From RYN-133 sp036497285 (GTDB taxonomy: Bacteria > Actinomycetota > Actinomycetes > Mycobacteriales > Jatrophihabitantaceae), in assembly GCA_036497285.1 (NCBI GenBank), contig DASXJR010000104.1, positions 1 to 64,000 on the forward strand: a stretch of DNA of 64,000 nt, given 5' to 3'. This document shows positions 59,554-64,000 of the stretch, piece by piece. Each line of letters opens with the position of its first letter. Within the stretch, counting starts at the first letter, position 1. Position numbers and translations under genes: made by a program. The notes under the pieces are model-generated. The model searched no databases, was not told the DNA's origin, and saw only the letters and a program-made list of their open reading frames with translations.

Positions 59554-59880
59554 CTACCGGCCGGGCGGGGTGTACGCCAGGCCGGCGGCCGTCCCGACCG
59601 CGTCGTTGAGCTCGCTCGCGTCCATCAGTTCGTGCGTCTCGAGATGGCCGAGGGCTCCGGTGCTGCTCACCGCCAGACTGAACGCCGCCGCGGCCTTGCT
59701 GTCCGGCGCCTCGAAGATCACCATCCCGTCCCAGGCACCGAACATGACGTAATAAGACAGCATCCTTCCGCCGATGCTCTCGCACAGCTTCGAGACGACG
59801 ACAGCCCGATCACTCGGGTGGTCCATCATCGCTTTGACTGTTTCGCCCTTGAATGTGAAGAAGACGGCAAACTTTGCCAT
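59554..59880 (-). CDS. GYD-domain protein
   Basis: A 108-aa protein: KFAVFFTFKGETVKAMMDHP then DRAVVVSKLCESIGGRMLSY, YYVMFGAWDGMVIFEAPDSK, matching GYD/DUF-type stress-related small proteins. GAGGGGG is about 8 nt before ATG 59880. Function is unknown. Divergent from the dehydrogenase gene. Confidence 0.8.
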   Translation of the reverse strand: MAKFAVFFTFKGETVKAMMDHPSDRAVVVSKLCESIGGRMLSYYVMFGAWDGMVIFEAPDSKAAAAFSLAVSSTGALGHLETHELMDASELNDAVGTAAGLAYTPPGR

Positions 59881-59964
59881 CGCACTCACCCCCTCGCTGG
59901 CGAGGGTCCCTCCGCGCACGCAACTCGTCAACGTCCGACTGGATGACTCGGTAGGGTCCACAAG

Positions 59965-61134
59965 ATGAAGGCCGTCACGTGTACGAAGGCCGACCTCGCG
60001 GTCACCGACCTGCCCACGCCGCAGCCGGCCCGCGGACAGCTGCTGATCAAGGTGCTGCGCTGCGGCATCTGCGGCTCGGACCTGCATGCCCGGCACAATT
60101 GCGACGAGCTCGCCGACATCACCGCCGAGGTCGGCTACGACGGCATCTTCCGCTCCGACCAGTCGGTCGTACTCGGTCACGAGTTCTGCGGCGAGGTGCT
60201 CGATCACGGCCCGCGGACGAGCAATCCGTTCGGGTCAGGCACCCGGGTCGTGTCGTTCCCGCTGCTGCGCGCCGACGGAGCGGTGCACCCGACCGGGCTG
60301 TCGATCTCGGCACCGGGCGGGTACGCCGAGCAGATGCTCGTCGAGCAGTCACTCACCTTCGCCGTCCCGAACGGCCTGTCGAGCGAGGTAGCGGCGCTGA
60401 CCGAGCCGATGGCAGTCGGGCTGCACGCGGTGAGACGCAGCGACATCAAGAAGAACCAAGTGGCGGTGGTGATCGGGTGTGGCCCGATCGGTCTCGCCGT
60501 CATCGGGATGTTGAAAGCCAAAGGCATCCGGACGGTCGTCGCCAGCGACTACTCGGCAGCGCGCCGCACCCTCGCCACCCAGGTGGGCGCCGACATCGTC
60601 GTCAACCCCGCCCGCCAGTCCCCGTTCGAGACGGCCGACGCGTACGGACACCTCACCCACGCGCCAGACGTGTTCGAGCTGGCGGTGGGTGCGATGGAGA
60701 AGCTGCGCCGGATCCCGTTCCTGCCGTGGCATCGCATCTGGCAGGTCGCCGACAGCGCCGGCCTGGTGACACCGAAACATCCGGTGATCTTCGAATGCGT
60801 CGGTGTCCCCGGGGTGATCGACCAGCTGATCAGCACGGCGCCGCTCTACTCACGCGTCGTCGTGGTCGGGGTGTGCATGGAGGCCGATCGCGTCCGTCCG
60901 GCCATGGCGATCAACAAGGAGATCGATCTGCGTTTCGTGCTCGGCTACACGCCGCTGGAGTTCCGCGAGACGCTGCACCTGCTCGCGGAGGGCAAGGTGA
61001 ACGCGGCGCCGGTGGTGACCCGGACGGTCGGGCTCGGGGGAGTGGACGCCGCCTTCACCGAACTCGCCACCGCCGAGCACCACGCGAAGATCCTGATCGA
61101 TCCCGCCAGTTCGGTCAGCTCGCCAGTTCGGTAA
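59965..61134 (+). CDS. Zinc-dependent alcohol dehydrogenase (MDR family)
   Basis: A 389-aa zinc MDR dehydrogenase. The catalytic Zn site has KVLRCGICGSDLHAR (Cys) and VVLGHEFCGEVLD (His, Glu); the NAD(P) fold has VAVVIGCGPIGLAVIGMLKA. Near MDR enzymes it lacks the four-Cys structural zinc loop in the usual place. It might act on steroid or fatty intermediates, since it lies beside the ipd operon, but this is inferred. It ends overlapping ipdC by 20 bp, convergent. Confidence 0.86.
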   Translation: MKAVTCTKADLAVTDLPTPQPARGQLLIKVLRCGICGSDLHARHNCDELADITAEVGYDGIFRSDQSVVLGHEFCGEVLDHGPRTSNPFGSGTRVVSFPLLRADGAVHPTGLSISAPGGYAEQMLVEQSLTFAVPNGLSSEVAALTEPMAVGLHAVRRSDIKKNQVAVVIGCGPIGLAVIGMLKAKGIRTVVASDYSAARRTLATQVGADIVVNPARQSPFETADAYGHLTHAPDVFELAVGAMEKLRRIPFLPWHRIWQVADSAGLVTPKHPVIFECVGVPGVIDQLISTAPLYSRVVVVGVCMEADRVRPAMAINKEIDLRFVLGYTPLEFRETLHLLAEGKVNAAPVVTRTVGLGGVDAAFTELATAEHHAKILIDPASSVSSPVR

Positions 61135-62158
61135 TGATCTTCTCCGCCTGTGTGACGATCGCGGTCACGAGGTCGGCGCACGACGGCAGGTCGTCGAGCA
61201 TCCCGACCACCTGACCGCTCGCAAGCACGCCCGCCCGTGCGTTGCCGTCGACGAGACCGGCGCGAAGCAGCATCGGCGTGTTCGCCGCCATGATCAGCTG
61301 TGTCCAGGTCTGGTCCTTATCGTGCTTGGTCGCCAAGCCCTCGCGCACCATGTCGCGCCAGCGCAACTGTGTCAGCCGCTTGAACCGCCGGGCGTTGCGC
61401 ACTGCGTGTGCCAGCCCGACGGCCGAATTCGACTTCTCGAGATGGTCGACGAGTGCGGTACGAAGCACGCGATGGGGCATGCCGTCGACGCGCCTGGTGA
61501 CTACCGTCCCGTCCAGGCCGGAGCCTAGATAGACCTGCTTGACGGCGTCGGGCACCGTGCTCTCCCGGGTGAGCAGGAACCGGGTGCCCATGGCGATTCC
61601 CGCTGCGCCGTAGGCCAATGCGGCGGCCAGCCCGCGTCCGTCGAAGAAGCCACCGGCTGCGACGACCGGGATGTCCACCGCGTCGAGAACGGACGGCAGG
61701 AGCAGCGTCGTCGCCACCCCACCGGTGTGCCCGCCGCCCTCACCGCCCTGCACGATCACGGCGTCGGCACCCCACTCGGCGACTTTGTGCGCGTGCTTCG
61801 CTGCGCCGACCGACGGGATGACGACCACACCCGCTGCCTTGAGCCGTGAGATGAATTCCCGCTTCGGCGCTAGGGCGAACGAAGCCACCTTGACGCCGGC
61901 GTCGATGAGCAGATCGACGCGGTCGGAGGCGTCCGCCGCATCGGCACGAAGGTTGACTCCGAACGGCTTGGACGTGCGCTGCTCGACCTCGTCGATCGCA
62001 GCGACCAATTCGTCGAAGGTCATGGTGGCACTGGCGAGAATGCCCAACGCGCCTGCCTCCGCGGTGGCTGCGACCAGGCGCGGACCTGCGACCCAACCCA
62101 TGCCGGTCTGGACGATGGGGTGCTCGACCCCGGCGAGTTCGGTCAGCGCCGTCCTCAT
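61115..62158 (-). CDS. ipdC: IpdC-like flavin enoyl/nitronate-type oxidoreductase
   Basis: A 347-aa TIM-barrel flavoenzyme of the nitronate monooxygenase (NPD) family: HPIVQTGMGWVAGPRLVAAT, IVQGGEGGGHTGGVATTLLL, VVAAGGFFDGRGLAAALAYG, GAAGIAMGTRFLLTRE. Place after ipdB matches Rv3553, shown to act in steroid C/D-ring catabolism. AAGGAGGT precedes ATG 62158. It overlaps ipdB by 4 nt (ATGA). Confidence 0.88.
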   Translation of the reverse strand: MRTALTELAGVEHPIVQTGMGWVAGPRLVAATAEAGALGILASATMTFDELVAAIDEVEQRTSKPFGVNLRADAADASDRVDLLIDAGVKVASFALAPKREFISRLKAAGVVVIPSVGAAKHAHKVAEWGADAVIVQGGEGGGHTGGVATTLLLPSVLDAVDIPVVAAGGFFDGRGLAAALAYGAAGIAMGTRFLLTRESTVPDAVKQVYLGSGLDGTVVTRRVDGMPHRVLRTALVDHLEKSNSAVGLAHAVRNARRFKRLTQLRWRDMVREGLATKHDKDQTWTQLIMAANTPMLLRAGLVDGNARAGVLASGQVVGMLDDLPSCADLVTAIVTQAEKIITELAS

Positions 62159-62892
62159 GACGGCACCTCCTTGTAGCGGACGCCGGCGGGGTCGATCACT
62201 TCGCGCAGCAGTTTCAGCTCCTCGTCGGTGGGCTCGCGGGTGATCGTTGTGTCGCTGGGGTCGAGAGCGAATCCCGTCTGGTCCTGCACGTCGACCACGT
62301 CCACGCCGGGGTGCGTGCTCACCAGTCGCATCGAGCGGTCCGGGCCATCGAACGCGAGCACGGCCAGGTTGGTGACGACGCGGTGCAGGTCGTGGAACCG
62401 GCTCGCCACGCCGACCGCCCGGTCGTAACCCACACCGGAGACGAAGTCGACCGCCTCGACGAAGACGCGCCGCGAATGTCGAGGCACCCAGTAACTCGTG
62501 CGGTGGTTGATCGTGTTGCCGGGCGCGCCGCGTGCGCCGAACATCTGACGGATCGGATGGCCGTGCGGCCCGAGCGACGAGATGTTCTGGTTGCCGTACC
62601 GATCGAGTTGGTTGGCGCCCATGACCACGTGCCGTCGACCACTCGCGACGACGTCGAACACCCGCCGGTAAGGAAGCCAGCCTTCGATCGCGCCGCGCTG
62701 TCCCAACCCGGGGGTGTCGGACAGCAAGTACGCCTCGCCGTCGGACATCAGAATGTCCGGTGCCGACGTCAGCCGGGCCAGCCGCGCGCCGATCGACGGC
62801 ATCGTGCCCATCGGGCTGACGAGGATCTCGCCGTCGTCGGCGAACAGGTCCGCGCACGCGACGGCGCACACCTCGGCTCGCGTCGCGGTCAC
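62155..62892 (-). CDS. ipdB: IpdB, CoA-transferase-like ring-opening hydrolase beta subunit
   Basis: A 245-aa CoA-transferase-fold protein: SPMGTMPSIGARLARLTSAP, VVMGANQLDRYGNQNISSLG, FDGPDRSMRLVSTHPGVDVV. IpdA and IpdB form a heteromer that opens the last steroid ring (COCHEA-CoA) in M. tuberculosis, Rv3551-Rv3552. GTG 62892 overlaps the ipdA stop (GTGA). Confidence 0.9.
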   Translation of the reverse strand: MTATRAEVCAVACADLFADDGEILVSPMGTMPSIGARLARLTSAPDILMSDGEAYLLSDTPGLGQRGAIEGWLPYRRVFDVVASGRRHVVMGANQLDRYGNQNISSLGPHGHPIRQMFGARGAPGNTINHRTSYWVPRHSRRVFVEAVDFVSGVGYDRAVGVASRFHDLHRVVTNLAVLAFDGPDRSMRLVSTHPGVDVVDVQDQTGFALDPSDTTITREPTDEELKLLREVIDPAGVRYKEVPS

Positions 62893-63734
62893 GCGTTCAC
62901 GGCCCGTTGGTAGCTCGCTTCGTCGCCGGTGAGGTACTTCTCGACGAACGCCGTCCATTCATGCGGATCGGAGGCCGCTGCCGCATATTTGCGCTGGAAC
63001 GCCTCGTCGCGGCCGTAGTCGGGGACGCACGACGTGAAGTGCGCGCCGTGCGGTGTCTCGACCACGCCGTCGACCATCATCCGGTTGAGCAGCAGGGCTT
63101 GGGGCGGGACGTCCGACACGAGCGCATCCGTGGACACGACCTGCTCGCATGTCACGAACCGTCGTATTGCCGCCAGGCAGAACAGGTCGTCGAAGTACGG
63201 ATCGGGGCCGAGGTAGGCGGCGTTGCCGTAGGGGTCGGCCTGATTGAGGTGCACCAGCGCGACGTCGAGGGGCAGCGCCGGCATGGCGACCAAGTCCTCG
63301 CCGTCGTCGTAGGGGGACGTGACGGTGCGCAGCCCGGGATAGCGCTCGAGCACGTCCGAGCCGAGGCCGGCGCGCATCGGCAGGAACGGCACGCGCTGCG
63401 CCGCCGCACGCAGACCCGCGACCACCATGCCTTCGTCCAGCTCGCGAACCGCAAGGGCCGCCGACGTGCGCGACTGGGAGAACCACGGGTCGTAGGCGAT
63501 CGAATCGAGCGACACGAATCCGAAGACGAGCTCGCGAACCTTGCCCGCGGCGCAGAGCAACCCGACGTCCGGACCACCGAACGAGACGAGCGTCAGGTCG
63601 GTGACGTCCGAGCGGGCCAGTGCCCGCACGATGGCCATGGGTTTGCGCCGTGATCCCCACCCGCCGATGCCGATCGTCATCCCGCTGCGGATCTCGCCGA
63701 CGACAGCGTCGATCGACGTGCGCTTGTCTCTCAT
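62889..63734 (-). CDS. ipdA: IpdA, CoA-transferase-like ring-opening hydrolase alpha subunit
   Basis: A 281-aa CoA-transferase-fold subunit: SGMTIGIGGWGSRRKPMAIV, FVSLDSIAYDPWFSQSRTSA, LNQADPYGNAAYLGPDPYFD, LLNRMMVDGVVETPHGAHFT. These parts match Rv3551. It is translated with ipdB, and its ATG (63734) overlaps echA20's TGA by ATGA. Confidence 0.9.
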   Translation of the reverse strand: MRDKRTSIDAVVGEIRSGMTIGIGGWGSRRKPMAIVRALARSDVTDLTLVSFGGPDVGLLCAAGKVRELVFGFVSLDSIAYDPWFSQSRTSAALAVRELDEGMVVAGLRAAAQRVPFLPMRAGLGSDVLERYPGLRTVTSPYDDGEDLVAMPALPLDVALVHLNQADPYGNAAYLGPDPYFDDLFCLAAIRRFVTCEQVVSTDALVSDVPPQALLLNRMMVDGVVETPHGAHFTSCVPDYGRDEAFQRKYAAAASDPHEWTAFVEKYLTGDEASYQRAVNA

Positions 63735-64000
63735 GCGCGCCGCTCGACGAAGGCGTCGCGATGCTCGTCGGCCACGCCGGCGAGATTGAGCTCGAAGGTG
63801 AAACCCTGCTCATACCGATAGCTGCGGTGCACGTGCTGCAGGTCGATGCCGTTGATGGCTTCCTTGGCGCAGCGGATGACCCGGGTGTCCTTCGCCGCGA
63901 TGGCGCCTGCCACTTCGAGTGCCGTGGCATCGAGTTGGTCGCGCGGAACGACGCGGTACACCGAGCCGTGGTGGTGCAGGCTGGCTGCGTCGACGGTGCT
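63731..64000 (-). CDS. echA20: EchA20-like enoyl-CoA hydratase, C-terminal part (gene continues beyond window)
   Basis: The 89 visible C-terminal codons read VYRVVPRDQLDATALEVAGA, then KDTRVIRCAKEAINGIDLQH and RSYRYEQGFTFELNLAGV, a crotonase-family C-terminus. Position ahead of ipdA matches Rv3550 EchA20, which hydrolytically opens steroid ring D (HIEC-CoA). The 5' end is outside the window. Confidence 0.85.
   Translation of the reverse strand, partial: STVDAASLHHHGSVYRVVPRDQLDATALEVAGAIAAKDTRVIRCAKEAINGIDLQHVHRSYRYEQGFTFELNLAGVADEHRDAFVERRA

Overview
This is a high-GC actinobacterial chromosome segment. Two long blocks follow the gene order of Mycobacterium tuberculosis: Rv1691-Rv1713 (TPR protein, HAD phosphatase, tlyA, nadK, recN, steA, steB, pyrG, Nudix, xerD, parA, scpA, scpB, rluB, cmk, der) and Rv1822-Rv1832 (pgsA2-like, DUF881, sbp, DUF881, gcvH, garA, ftsR, bifunctional nuclease, mcdR/resR-like, gcvP). 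A third block at the right edge matches Rv3550-Rv3553 (echA20, ipdA, ipdB, ipdC). The host is probably a member of Mycobacteriales or a nearby order with steroid-ring catabolism; genus cannot be told from this window. All assignments rest on reading motifs and gene order; no database search was run.

Layout. 1-700: end of an rRNA operon (23S 3' end, 5S, terminator). 0.7-20.9 kb: housekeeping genes, mostly on + and often coupled by 4-nt ATGA/GTGA overlaps, covering RNA modification, NAD(P), DNA repair, cell division, CTP synthesis, XerD/ParA/ScpAB chromosome maintenance, chorismate mutase, CMP kinase and Der. 20.9-32.1 kb: tRNA-Pro(GGG), a membrane-lipid/DUF881/Sbp cluster, the glycine cleavage H and P proteins with a glycine riboswitch, and regulators (GarA, FtsR, an McdR-like MerR protein, a histidine kinase). 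A tight cluster of DnaA-box cores lies between gcvH and garA. 32-37 kb: a minus-strand form II CoxL-S-M molybdenum hydroxylase operon with a SnoaL-like protein and a glutathione peroxidase.

37-59 kb is accessory: secreted Ig-like proteins, a GH12-like protein, a retron-type reverse transcriptase, flotillin/NfeD, an ECF sigma-Ogt-2OG-oxygenase operon, a secreted trypsin-like protease, a PadR locus with a duplicated zinc-ribbon module, an MFS exporter, a CPBP protein and a potassium channel. It also holds several broken genes (DinB/DUF664, MocR, ester cyclase, Imm-5-like, CrtC/AttH-like). 59-64 kb: small oxidative genes, a zinc alcohol dehydrogenase, and the steroid C/D-ring operon running off the end.

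The most interesting locus is 43.2-44.9 kb. A retron-type RT gene is preceded by a perfect 13-bp inverted repeat (44701-44713 / 44835-44847) enclosing about 120 nt with small hairpins, which is the expected a1/a2 layout of a retron msr-msd RNA. The RT lacks the textbook retron VTG and NAxxH residues, its N-terminal part is in another frame, and a fragment of a MocR gene abuts its stop codon. It may be an undescribed or decaying retron class.
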